NCBI GenBank assembly: GCA_021808665.1
Contig: JAKBBA010000066.1
Location: forward strand, 1-17,725
Source of the DNA: Actinomycetes bacterium
GTDB taxonomy: Bacteria; Actinomycetota; Acidimicrobiia; Acidimicrobiales; Palsa-688
Reading direction: 5' to 3'
DNA: 17,725 bases
Shown: in pieces, positions 6,604 through 13,192 of the stretch
Layout: each line of letters starts with the position of its first letter
Position numbering within the stretch: the first letter of the stretch is position 1
Made by a program: the position numbers and the translations under genes
Notes under the pieces: model-generated
Told to the model about the DNA's origin: nothing
Databases searched by the model: none
Seen by the model: only the letters and a program-made list of their open reading frames with translations

Positions 6604-6901
6604 CACCTGAGCAAATTTGGATTATGGCACTGTGGATATACCCGGGCGGATGACCTGGTGACTTGGGGACGATCCCGGCCGAGATCGTGAGAGTCGAGCA
6701 GTCCCTCGATGCCGCACTCAGCTAGGCGCGCCCGACGGCGCCCGGCGCTCTCCACCGGGTGCCATCGCGTCCGCCCACCCTGTCATAGCCAACTTCCGCG
6801 CAAAGTCCTGTACGTGAGACGCCCGAAGGCGGAACTCCGCCTCGACGACAGCCGTTCGGGGACCCGAACCGTCGTCGAAGGCGACGGCCGAATCTACCTC
6901 G
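6604..6901. other. 298-bp stretch with no convincing gene
   Basis: It holds the likely -10 of the vapB-like gene (6621-6626) and GC-rich sequence. Open frames exist on both strands (for example 6709-6957 on +), but they have no ribosome site, no recognisable domain, and overlap each other. The minus strand encodes ASHVQDFARKLAMTGWADAMA, which looks protein-like but matches nothing I know; it may be a fragment. Confidence 0.4.
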
Positions 6902-7179
6902 TCATGGGCCGGGCGACGGCCGGCGGCGGTGAGGCTCGGGAGGATGCGGACGGCTAGGGGGCACCACCGGCGCTGCGGCGCTCGGATGGCCGTGTCGTGC
7001 TCCTCGCATCCGCTCCTGGAGTTGGTGGAGCTCGTGGAGAGCGTCTCGGTCCTTCGGCCGGCCGGCGAGCTCCTTGGAGGCGACGATTGCGTCAGGCTGG
7101 CGACGCGGATGCGCACGCCGGCGTAGTCGAGGACCTGGACTATGCGGGCGAGATCAGACTCGGGGGGCTCGGACAGGGT
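6902..7179 (-). pseudogene. Frameshifted C-terminal part of a nucleotidyltransferase (AbiEii/MNT-like)
   Basis: On the minus strand one frame reads LSEPPESDLARIVQVLDYAG and VRIRVASLT. A one-base shift near 7094 then gives DAIVASKELAGRPKDRDALHELHQLQERM, ending with TGA at 6902-6904. The pattern 'G-V-x-V-R-V-A-S-L-(E/D)-x-I-x-S-K-x-x-A-G-R-x-K-D-x-x-x-L' is the C-terminal signature of bacterial nucleotidyltransferases of the toxin (AbiEii/MenT-like) and MNT groups. A lost base (CTG-AC for CTG-GAC) explains the break. The N-terminal half with the GS...DxD site is not seen upstream, so the gene is also truncated, or its start is fused into the 101-aa frame, whose end (HLDWDWDP) looks like the strand before this part. 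Confidence 0.6.
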
Positions 7180-7459
7180 CCCAGTCCCAGTCGAGGTGGG
7201 TCCACGCCGGGCCGTAGCGTTCCTCGTGCTCTCGGGCGCGTGCCTCGAGCTGCTCGAAGGTCAGACCCGCTGCGCGCTCGGCGTCGATCTCCTTCAGCCA
7301 GGCGAGGAGCTTCTCCTTGGTGTTGATGACTCGCCCGTCCCAGGTGACCGTGACGTCGTCCTCGGTGGGCGGCGGGGCGTGTCGAACAGCCTCCGCGAGC
7401 TCCTGGAAGGTAAGGACCAGCTCCGCCTCACTGTCGTCCTGGCGGCTCACCTTGCTCAC
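7154..7459 (-). CDS. 101-aa acidic protein, possible partner of the nucleotidyltransferase remnant
   Basis: The product is acidic and helical: LVLTFQELAEAVRHAPP, then a strand pair DDVTVTWDGRVINTKEKLL, then the helix EIDAERAAGLTFEQLEARAREHEERYG. Codon choice and the Shine-Dalgarno-like GGAGA just upstream support coding. Two starts are possible: the GTG at 7459, overlapping a stop in GTGA, or the GTG at 7450, 11 nt from GGAG. I do not recognise a family. The last residues (HLDWDWDPVRAPRV) overlap the nucleotidyltransferase remnant by about 26 bp and may come from a frameshift into that gene. In its position before a nucleotidyltransferase it would fit an antitoxin, which is only a suggestion. 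Confidence 0.6.
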   Translation of the reverse strand: MSKVSRQDDSEAELVLTFQELAEAVRHAPPPTEDDVTVTWDGRVINTKEKLLAWLKEIDAERAAGLTFEQLEARAREHEERYGPAWTHLDWDWDPVRAPRV

Positions 7460-7859
7460 ATCTCCAGGTTACCAGCGTCGACGTCCCCCCCAATGGGAAG
7501 CCCTGACCGAGTTTGTGCGCCGCCGCCATGCCTACCAGCGTACCTACGCCGGTACGGAACGGTGTAGGTGAGGGCCGGGTCGGTCTTCCCGGCCCGGCCC
7601 TCGTGCGAGCCGCCGGTCTCGGCCAGCCGTTCCCAGGTGACCACGGCGATGTAGACCGGCTCAGCGTCGTCACGCTGGCCTTCAGAGCTCCAAGCTCGTG
7701 GCGCACGGCACCGAGATGCTGCTGCACGACCCCAAACTCGTGGCGCAGGGCTGAAAGTTCCTGGTGACAGACAGCGAATGTCCGGATCGCCGACGTGGTG
7801 AACTCTGCGAAACGCTCCGGTAGCTTCACCAGTTCGTCTTGTGGATATGGTCCTTGCAT
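7428..7859 (-). CDS. Coiled-coil protein, probably frameshifted in its second half
   Basis: The ATG at 7859 has the strong site AGGGGAGGGG, 9 nt upstream on the minus strand. Residues 1-65 (ELVKLPERFAEFTTSAIR, then SALRHEFGVVQQHLGAVRHELGALKASVTTL) are helical with near-heptad spacing of Leu/Val, a coiled coil. From about residue 68 this frame turns into Pro/Arg/Gly-rich sequence. The neighbouring frame from about 7690 instead reads DAEPVYIAVVTWERLAETGG and KTDPALTYTVPYRRR, and stops with a TGA (7456-7458) that overlaps the GTG of the 101-aa gene (GTGA). That coupling suggests the second frame was the original one. The coiled coil is of the same general type as the gene at 2-463. The function is unknown. 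Confidence 0.5.
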   Translation of the reverse strand: MQGPYPQDELVKLPERFAEFTTSAIRTFAVCHQELSALRHEFGVVQQHLGAVRHELGALKASVTTLSRSTSPWSPGNGWPRPAARTRAGPGRPTRPSPTPFRTGVGTLVGMAAAHKLGQGFPLGGTSTLVTWRCEQGEPPGRQ

Positions 7860-7938
7860 AGTCACAGTCCCCTCCCCTCTTAAGCTGGGGATATCCCGGT
7901 CTGGCGATGTGGGTCTGACCTTGCCAGGAAAGTGCCCT

Positions 7939-7956
7939 ATCATGTTACTTCATGAT
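7939..7956. promoter_or_regulatory. AT-rich inverted repeat in a divergent promoter region
   Basis: ATCATG and CATGAT are exact reverse complements around TTACTT. They lie in the most AT-rich stretch of the window (about 7930-7990), between the start of the minus-strand coiled-coil gene (7859) and the RNA ligase gene (8126). TAATAT at 7964-7969 could serve as a -10. The 7866-8125 gap shows no gene I can support. The repeat is short, so it is only a candidate operator. Confidence 0.35.
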
Positions 7957-8125
7957 GTTATCGTAATATCCGAAGTCTCACTTGTGCTTTAGAGTAAGTG
8001 TCGCCTTCCAGAGTCTGGGCTCCAAGTCGCAACGCACGTCGCCCAGAGAGGGCCGACCGGCAGGCTGGAAGGCCAATCCGAGCTCGCAACTCAGCTATAA
8101 GACTGAGAGGAAGAACCCACTAGAC

Positions 8126-9199
8126 GTGACAGATATCGCGGAGATACTCGACCCGGCCGCCCTGGAAGTCCAGATTGCCGGCGGGCTGATCACCCGACGC
8201 CGGCTGGCCGGTACGTCGATCGTCGTGTACAACTACACGGCGCGCGCCGCTTCCAAAAATTTGTGGACCGTCGAGACCGTTCACTGTCGAGGCCTGGTCG
8301 TCGACGAGGCTTCCGGCGTGGTGCTGGCCCGGCCTTTCGCTAAGTTCTTCGACCTCGACCACACCTCCGTGCCCACTGGCGGTCCGATCGTCGCCTCCGA
8401 GAAGGTGGACGGTTCCCTGGGTGTCCTCTACCGGCGCTCTGACGGTTGGGCGATCACCACCCGGGGCGACCCGAACTCGTGGCAGGCGGCGGCAGCCACC
8501 GAACTTTGGAGGAACCGGCATGGGAGTGTGACCCCGCCTGACGGTGTCACCTGGCTTTTCGAGATCGTCCTACCGGAGAACCGTGTCGTCGTCGACTACG
8601 GGGAACGCCGGGAGCTGATCGGCTTGGCCGCAATCGACATCGCCACCGGACGGGACATCGGACTGCCCCAAGGCTTCGACGGGCCTATGGCCGAACGTGT
8701 CGACTGCTCGGACGGGCATCTCGCCGAGATACTCGGCGAGATGGAGCGCCAAGGAAACCGCGAAGGACTGGTCCTCCTATGGCCCGACGACAACGTGCGC
8801 GCCAAGGTGAAACTTGCCGCATACACAAGGTTGCACCGGCTGCTCTTCGCCACGTCCACGAAGACCGTGTGGGAGGCGCTCGTCGCGGGTGATGATCCGC
8901 TCGCCGGCTACGACAACACCCCAGACGAGTTACGGGCTTTCGTAGCAGAACGTGCGCAGCGGATGCGCCGCCGTCACGAGCAGCTGGTCGCCGGGGCCGA
9001 AGCGTTCGTCGACAGGCTGGGCCCGCACGTGAGGGCCGACCGCCGGCTGGCGGCGCAAGAGATCAAAAAGGCGGCGCAGCCGGGACTGTGCTTCCTCGCG
9101 TTGGACGGCCACACGCAAGGTTTGCGGGACGCCGCGTGGAAGCTGGTGCGCCCCGCCCGGGCCGAAATGTTCGCCACAGAAGACGAAACCAACGATTGA
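8126..9199 (+). CDS. T4 Rnl1-like RNA ligase family protein
   Basis: ATP-dependent RNA ligases seal 5'-phosphate and 3'-OH ends through a lysyl-AMP intermediate. Residues are numbered from the GTG at 8126 (357 aa). Motif I is K93-V-D-G-S-L-G. RG at 113-114, WLFEIVLPENRVVVDY (motif III area, about 143-158), EGLVLL (motif IV, 213-218) and RAKVKLAAY (motif V, about 225-233) follow in the right order and spacing. Upstream of motif I, VVYNYT and CRGLVVDE are typical of the Rnl1 N-terminus. About 120 helical residues follow the ligase core. The frame is open back to 7982, but those 48 residues are unlike the family; the GTG lacks a well-spaced ribosome site (GAGAGG is about 15 nt away). All nucleotidyl-transfer residues are present. 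Role in RNA repair, tRNA healing or antiphage defence cannot be told from sequence. Confidence 0.87.
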   Translation: MTDIAEILDPAALEVQIAGGLITRRRLAGTSIVVYNYTARAASKNLWTVETVHCRGLVVDEASGVVLARPFAKFFDLDHTSVPTGGPIVASEKVDGSLGVLYRRSDGWAITTRGDPNSWQAAAATELWRNRHGSVTPPDGVTWLFEIVLPENRVVVDYGERRELIGLAAIDIATGRDIGLPQGFDGPMAERVDCSDGHLAEILGEMERQGNREGLVLLWPDDNVRAKVKLAAYTRLHRLLFATSTKTVWEALVAGDDPLAGYDNTPDELRAFVAERAQRMRRRHEQLVAGAEAFVDRLGPHVRADRRLAAQEIKKAAQPGLCFLALDGHTQGLRDAAWKLVRPARAEMFATEDETND

Positions 9200-9316
9200 A
9201 GCAACCGCACGGTAACCCACCCGGACAGACGGGGCGGTCACCAGAATCCACTTCGGGGCCAAACGAGGAAAGCCCAGCTGGCCCGAAGCTTCGCCAGCGG
9301 CAAATTAGGAGAGCGC

Positions 9317-9412
9317 GTGGACGTCGAGGTCGAAGCAAGAGACTCGCGAGTAGGATCGTCGAAGGGACCCGACGGGCGTCGCTTGCCGGGCTACGAGCAT
9401 CATACGAACTGA
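9317..9412 (+). CDS. Possible 31-aa leader ORF before the phosphoribosyltransferase
   Basis: A GTG at 9317 with AGGAG ending 5 nt upstream opens a 31-codon frame that stops 25 nt before the phosphoribosyltransferase start. The peptide (VDVEVEARDSRVGSSKGP and onward) has no known features. It is the only thing of note in the 238-bp gap between the RNA ligase and the next gene, and may be chance. Confidence 0.2.
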   Translation: MDVEVEARDSRVGSSKGPDGRRLPGYEHHTN

Positions 9413-9437
9413 GCAGACCGGACACGAAAAGGCGAGG

Positions 9438-9941
9438 ATGAGCGACACCGAGACACACAAGATTGAGACGCTCACCTGGGAAGACTTCGGCCGGGCCAGC
9501 CGCCAACTCGCCCAGCAGGTGGCCGACAGCGGGTACCAGCCCGACCTGATGGTCGCCATAGCCAGAGGAGGCCTTCCCATAGGAGGAGCGCTCGCCTACT
9601 CGCTCGGCATGAAGAACTGCACCGCTATCAACGTGAAGTTCTACACCGGCATCGACGCCCGCCTCGACGTGCCCGTCCTGCTGCCACCCACTCCCCCACT
9701 GGTAGACCTGGCGGGACTCGACGTGCTCTTAGCCGACGACGTAGCAGACTCCGGCGAAACCCTTGCCATGGTCGTCGACATGCTCAAAGGCCACGTCAAC
9801 GCGCTACGCACCGCCGTCCTCTACCACAAGCCGCGCTCGGTCATAGTCCCCGACTACACCTGGTCCACCACCAGCGACTGGATCCACTTCCCCTGGGACG
9901 AACCCCCGGTAGTCCCCAACACCCCACCCGACGCAGGCTAG
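9438..9941 (+). CDS. Type I phosphoribosyltransferase (Gpt/hypoxanthine-like)
   Basis: A 167-residue protein with the type I PRTase fold. The PRPP-binding loop VLLADDVADSGETL spans residues 96-109, with the paired acidic residues D100-D101 and the phosphate-contact segment DSGET. The N-terminal strand MVAIARGGLPIGGALAYSLG (about residues 38-57) carries the pyrophosphate loop ARGG. The hood tail ends YTWSTTSDWIHFPWDEPP, as in xanthine/guanine PRTase relatives, where an aromatic residue stacks on the base. These enzymes join a base to PRPP or do the reverse. The ATG at 9438 follows AAGGCGAGG directly, a close but usable site. It follows the RNA ligase by 238 bp in the same direction; a shared transcript is possible. 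Expected to be cytoplasmic. Confidence 0.9.
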   Translation: MSDTETHKIETLTWEDFGRASRQLAQQVADSGYQPDLMVAIARGGLPIGGALAYSLGMKNCTAINVKFYTGIDARLDVPVLLPPTPPLVDLAGLDVLLADDVADSGETLAMVVDMLKGHVNALRTAVLYHKPRSVIVPDYTWSTTSDWIHFPWDEPPVVPNTPPDAG

Positions 9942-10233
9942 AGCAGGCACCGGCCGCCGGCAGCGTCGAATCAGCCGGGCGGCCTCCTGACTGGTCGACC
10001 GGATCTGCTCGGCCGACATCCGCTAGCTCAAGCTGCGGGGCAGCGGATCGCCTCCGCCGTTGCCGCGCAGACCGCCAGCAGCGTGTGAGGAGCGTCGCAG
10101 CGGGAGGCCTTGATCTCTGGTAGTCCACCACGACCGGGTTTGCGCTCACAGCGCCGAATATCCCCTGCCGATCTCAAATGACATACCGGTCGGGCGCTGG
10201 CTCGTCGAGTCGAGAGTCGCTCAGCATAGCGAG
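9942..10233. other. Intergenic stretch with no supported gene
   Basis: GC-rich sequence with only overlapping short frames. On the minus strand one frame ends IKASRCDAPHTLLAVCAATAEAIR and another starts MSAEQIRSTSQEAARLIRRCRR; both read like protein, but neither has a ribosome site or a family I recognise. They may be remnants left by insertions nearby. Confidence 0.4.
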
Positions 10234-10422
10234 GTGGAGCTAACTACGTGGATGCTCCTCCTACCGGCGTATTCTTACTCCGGTAACCGGAGCATGGCCG
10301 CTAGCGGTACTTTCCGGGCTATTGCCTGTGAGGTGGTAAATGCGCAGGTGGGAGGGGGTGTTTCGGTCCGGTCTGCGTATTACCTAACCGAGGGAGGTCT
10401 GGATCGTTTGGTCAGGGTTTAG
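10234..10422 (+). CDS. Unidentified 62-aa ORF abutting the IS1380 element
   Basis: GTG start; the product begins MELTTWMLLLPAYSYSGNRSM, has a hydrophobic segment at residues 5-16, and ends at a TAG that is the last triplet before the IS. The TAG is part of the flank shared on both sides of the element, so it was probably there before insertion. I cannot place it in a family. The segment MLLLPAYSYS followed by GNRS is faintly like the N-terminus of IS1182-type transposases, which would fit the IS1182-like remnant on the other side of the IS. A 15-bp palindrome (CTCCGGT-A-ACCGGAG, 10278-10292) lies inside. Confidence 0.25.
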   Translation: MELTTWMLLLPAYSYSGNRSMAASGTFRAIACEVVNAQVGGGVSVRSAYYLTEGGLDRLVRV

Positions 10423-10440
10423 CCTTGATACACCGCGTAG
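10423..10440 (+). repeat. Left terminal inverted repeat of the IS1380 element
   Basis: CCTTGATACACCGCGTAG. It pairs with the right end at 12017-12034, with two mismatches. Confidence 0.8.
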
Positions 10441-10542
10441 CGGCATGAACTGACGCTCGCGTATCCGCGGAAAATGCCCCCATTGCTGGGAGAATTGCGG
10501 TTACTGACGCCGTAGTTCTCGCCCACAAAGGAGGCACTTTCT

Positions 10543-11856
10543 GTGAAGCCAGTATCGCGCGGCATCGACCGCGTCGCGGTGACCTTCGACGAGCCCAACC
10601 TGGTGGCCAACGCCGGGCTGTTGCTCGTCGCCACGCTGGCCACACGGCTCGGCCTCGAGCGCCTGGCCAACGCCACGATCGATCTCTCGGGGCGGGTCGG
10701 AGGCTTTCAGCCCGGCCGAAAGATCCTGACCATCGTGCACGCCATGGTGGCCGGCGCCACCCACATCGACCACGCCGACATGCTGCGGGCCGGCTCGACC
10801 GGAGAGGTGCTCGGACATCGGGTGATGGCGCCGTCGACCCTGGGCACCTTCTTGCGCGCTTTCACCTTCGGCCACGTCCGCCAGTTCGAAAAGCTCGTCG
10901 GCGAGGCTCTCGCGGCGGCGTGGGCGCTCGGGGCCGGACCCAAAGACGAGCGCCTGGTGATCGACGTCGACTCCACCATCGACGAGGTGTACGGCAAGAA
11001 GAAGATCGGCGCCGCCTACGGCTACACCAAGGTGCTGGGCTACCACCCGCTGCTGGCCACCTGGGCCAAGACCGGCGAGATCCTCCACGCCCGGCTGCGC
11101 AAGGGTTCGGCCAACACCCAGCGCGGCATCAAGCGCTTCAGCGAAGAGCTCATCGCCCGGGTGCGCCGGGCCGGGGCAACGGGACAGATCGTCATGCGCT
11201 TCGACTCGGGCTTTTGGTCCAAGGACACCATCGCCGTCCTCGAGCGCCTCGGCGTCTCCTACACCATGGCCGTGCGCACGAACACCAAGGGCCTGGCCCA
11301 GGCCATCGCGGCCATCACCGAAGACGCCTGGACGCCGATCGAGTACCCCGAAGGGGGACAGGCCGCCGTCGCCGAGACCACGTATAAGGGCATCCGCCTC
11401 GTCGTGCGCCGCACCCGACTCGTCGGTCCCCAGGCCACCTTGTGGCCCAACTGGCGTCACTTCGCCTTCTTGACCGACCTCGACGGTCCCGCCACAGAGA
11501 TCGACGCCTTTCACCGCCAGCACGCGACGGTCGAGCTCGCCATCGACGACTGGAAGGAGGGAGCAGGCATGGAGCACTGCCCCTCGGGCAACTTCAGCGC
11601 CAATGGGGCCTGGCTGTGCTGCGCCGTCCTCGCCCACAACCTCATCCGCTGGAGCGCTGCGCTGGGCGACCTGATCGAAGAGAACGAGACGCTCGTCGTG
11701 GCGCGCACCTTGCGCACCCGCTATTTCGCCGTCCCGGCCCGCCTCGTCAACCGTTCGGGGCGCCCCACGTTGCGCATGCCGACGCAATGGCCCTGGCGTG
11801 TCAAGTTCTCCCACGCGCTGACGAACCTGCGCGCCGTCGCCTTCGCTCCGACCTGA
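10543..11856 (+). CDS. IS1380-family transposase
   Basis: A 437-residue DDE transposase that cuts and joins the element ends. Acidic residues fit the RNase H-like core: D141/D143 in LVIDVDSTIDEVYGKKK, D221 in MRFDSGFWSKD, and E339 in DDWKEGAGMEH. The family signature GAAYGYTKVLGYHPLLA follows the first Asp, and RKGSANTQRG comes before the second. The GTG start has AAAGGAGG 8 nt upstream. The frame is whole from start to stop, so the element may still be able to move. A 492-codon open frame on the other strand is only its mirror image, caused by strong GC bias at third positions. Confidence 0.92.
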   Translation: MKPVSRGIDRVAVTFDEPNLVANAGLLLVATLATRLGLERLANATIDLSGRVGGFQPGRKILTIVHAMVAGATHIDHADMLRAGSTGEVLGHRVMAPSTLGTFLRAFTFGHVRQFEKLVGEALAAAWALGAGPKDERLVIDVDSTIDEVYGKKKIGAAYGYTKVLGYHPLLATWAKTGEILHARLRKGSANTQRGIKRFSEELIARVRRAGATGQIVMRFDSGFWSKDTIAVLERLGVSYTMAVRTNTKGLAQAIAAITEDAWTPIEYPEGGQAAVAETTYKGIRLVVRRTRLVGPQATLWPNWRHFAFLTDLDGPATEIDAFHRQHATVELAIDDWKEGAGMEHCPSGNFSANGAWLCCAVLAHNLIRWSAALGDLIEENETLVVARTLRTRYFAVPARLVNRSGRPTLRMPTQWPWRVKFSHALTNLRAVAFAPT

Positions 11857-12016
11857 GCACCGTCTGCGCGGACCGGCGTGGCCGCAGACGAGCACCCCAC
11901 ACGCTGACAACCGAGCGGTCCAAGAGCCTCTGGTCGAGCACGTCTCGACACACGAGCGGCGGCCAGAAGTCCTAACCAACTTTCCAAAACTGCAACAGGG
12001 ACGAACTGATATGGGC

Positions 12017-12034
12017 CTACGCGGTGGATCGAGG
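12017..12034 (-). repeat. Right terminal inverted repeat of the IS1380 element
   Basis: CTACGCGGTGGATCGAGG. It is the reverse complement of the left end except at two positions. Confidence 0.8.
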
Positions 12035-12057
12035 CTTAGTTAGGCGACTCAGGCTAC

Positions 12058-12488
12058 TTTCGCGAAGCATTCTACTCCCAAGCCGGTCTCAGCGGCGCGC
12101 CCAAGACCGTCCTCGCCGACGCCGACTACTGCTCGGAGGACAACCTCGCGGCCGTCGAGGACCTCGGCCCCGACGTGCTCGCCGCCACTGGTCGCGAGCG
12201 TCACGGCGAGAAGTTCCAAAAGTCCCCGCGGGCCCGATCCCAAAAGACGCCACCCGTCGTGAGCGAATGGCTCGCCGCCTGCGGACGAAGAAGGGGCGGG
12301 CCGACTACGCCCGCAGAAAGGCGATCGTCGAACCAGCCTTCGGGCAGATGCAACTCCGACAGCACGCCGGCGCGCTCCGCCTGCGCGGCCGGGCCGGTGC
12401 CCAGGGCGAGTGGACCCGCCACGTCATCTGCCACAACCTGCGCAAGCTCGCCAACGCAGGCGGAATGGCCGTGCTGGCGCTGGCATGA
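12058..12488 (+). pseudogene. C-terminal remnant of an IS1182-like transposase, frameshifted
   Basis: From 12058 one frame reads FREAFYSQAGLSGAPKTV and then LADADYCSEDNLAAVEDLG, the strand with the second catalytic Asp in IS1182/IS4-type DDE transposases. Near 12225-12240 the homology passes into another frame: IPKDATRRERMARRLRTKKG, then RRKAIVEPAFGQM, with the catalytic Glu, and HVICHNLRKLANAGG, ending at 12488. The N-terminal two thirds, with the first Asp, are absent. The remnant begins 23 bp after the IS1380 right end. It is dead, and older than the IS1380 insertion if that element split it. Confidence 0.7.
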
Positions 12489-12610
12489 GGGGCTCGCAGT
12501 CCCCGTGCGGCCGTCTTGGACCCGGCACACGGCCCGTCCTCACCCTCGAATCGAAAGTGATCACGCCGACATCGGCATCTACGTCCCCCCGAACTGGTGC
12601 TGCGCCCGGT

Positions 12611-12793
12611 TCAGACCCACGCTCCTAGGCGTTGATGGCCGGCTGACCGGGCGGCCTCGACGAGCTTGGCTGTGTGTTCGGCCTGTTGGCGGTGGACTGG
12701 CAGAAACTGGACTGTCGTCCGGAAATCCGGGCACATCAAACACGCGTTGGGATGGGGACAGTCTTGTTGGCGCGGACGGCCGCAGTAGCCGTA
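12611..12793 (-). pseudogene. C-terminal fragment of a tyrosine recombinase (transposon integrase type)
   Basis: The minus strand encodes YGYCGRPRQQDCPHPNACLM, then CPDFRTTVQFLPVHR and AKLVEAARSAGHQRL. The Cys pattern C-G-x-P-x-Q-x-x-C-P-H-x-N-A-C-L-x-C-P is the zinc-binding tail of XerC/D-like recombinases carried by actinobacterial transposons (Tn554 TnpA/TnpB style). The catalytic Arg/His/Tyr region is missing; upstream of the fragment (above 12793) the sequence belongs to the ISL3 remnant on the other strand. The last 20 or so residues of the family are also replaced. It is a leftover of a second element. Confidence 0.6.
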
Positions 12794-12803
12794 GCGCTCA
12801 CGG

Positions 12804-13109
12804 CTCGATCCGATCAAGGAGTTCGCCGGCACCGTCGAGGCCCACTGGGACCGGATCCTCGCTTGGCAGAAGCACCGGCTCAGCACCGGGCTCCTCTAGG
12901 GCACGAACTCGCTCGTGCAGGCAGCCAAACGCTGGACTCGTGGCTACCGCTCGAAGGAGAAGAAGATCACCTTCTCCTACCTAATCGCCGGCAAGCTCCC
13001 AGCACCCCAAATCCACACGATCAAGCGAGAAACCCTATTTCGGCCCACACGGGTGGGCCAAAATAGGGACTTGTTCAGCTTGGTGGATTGCGTCAAGATG
13101 CTACCCTGA
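12804..13109 (+). pseudogene. C-terminal remnant of an ISL3-family transposase with amber at the catalytic Glu
   Basis: The frame reads LDPIKEFAGTVEAHWDRILAW and HRLSTGLL, then TAG (12897-12899), then GTNSLVQAAKRWTRGYRS, and KKITFSYLIAGKL. ISL3 transposases have NGLLEG.NS.(I/V)QAAK at this place, where the Glu is the last residue of the DDE triad; GAG to TAG is one base change. The frame then runs to 13109. The N-terminal 300 or so residues, with the zinc finger and both Asp, are absent. It starts about 20 bp after the recombinase fragment, so two elements were joined or nested here. Confidence 0.7.
13033..13068. terminator. Long hairpin inside the end of the ISL3 remnant
   Basis: CCCTATTT-c-GGCCCAC and GTGGGCC-a-AAATAGGG pair over 15 of 16 positions around the loop ACGG. 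It would fold very stably in RNA or single-stranded DNA. No T-run follows, so it may be an IS end structure or a terminator that shields the downstream protease gene (13193). Which it is cannot be told. Confidence 0.5.
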
Positions 13110-13192
13110 GGGATCGCGTTCATAGAGTTGCGGCATGTGGCCGTGTCGGCCATGACAAGCCCTTGCGGGGTACGCACGAGGGAGGCCCAGCA

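Larger units (their letters stand above)
10423..12034. mobile_element. Complete IS1380-family insertion sequence (about 1.6 kb)
   Basis: The left end CCTTGATACACCGCGTAG (10423-10440) and the right end (12017-12034) are inverted repeats, matching at 16 of 18 positions. The flanks read TTTAG on the left and CTTAG on the right, a possible 5-bp target duplication with one mismatch, or a 4-bp TTAG if the right end is one base further. Inside is one long transposase gene (10543-11856). Size and CC-type ends fit IS1380. It lies between an unidentified ORF and the IS1182-like remnant, so it landed in or beside older mobile DNA. Confidence 0.85.

Noticed and set aside
7982..8125. 48-residue N-terminal extension of the RNA ligase
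   Set aside because: Ligase family similarity begins right after the GTG at 8126; the extension is polar with no conserved feature.
10501..11979. 492-codon open frame on the minus strand over the IS1380 transposase
   Set aside because: It is the antisense of a clear transposase; its product is Gly/Asp/Arg-rich without a domain, as expected from GC-biased third positions.
12674..13066. 130-codon plus-strand frame over the recombinase and ISL3 remnants
   Set aside because: It is a shadow: homology lies on the minus strand (recombinase) and in a different plus frame (ISL3).
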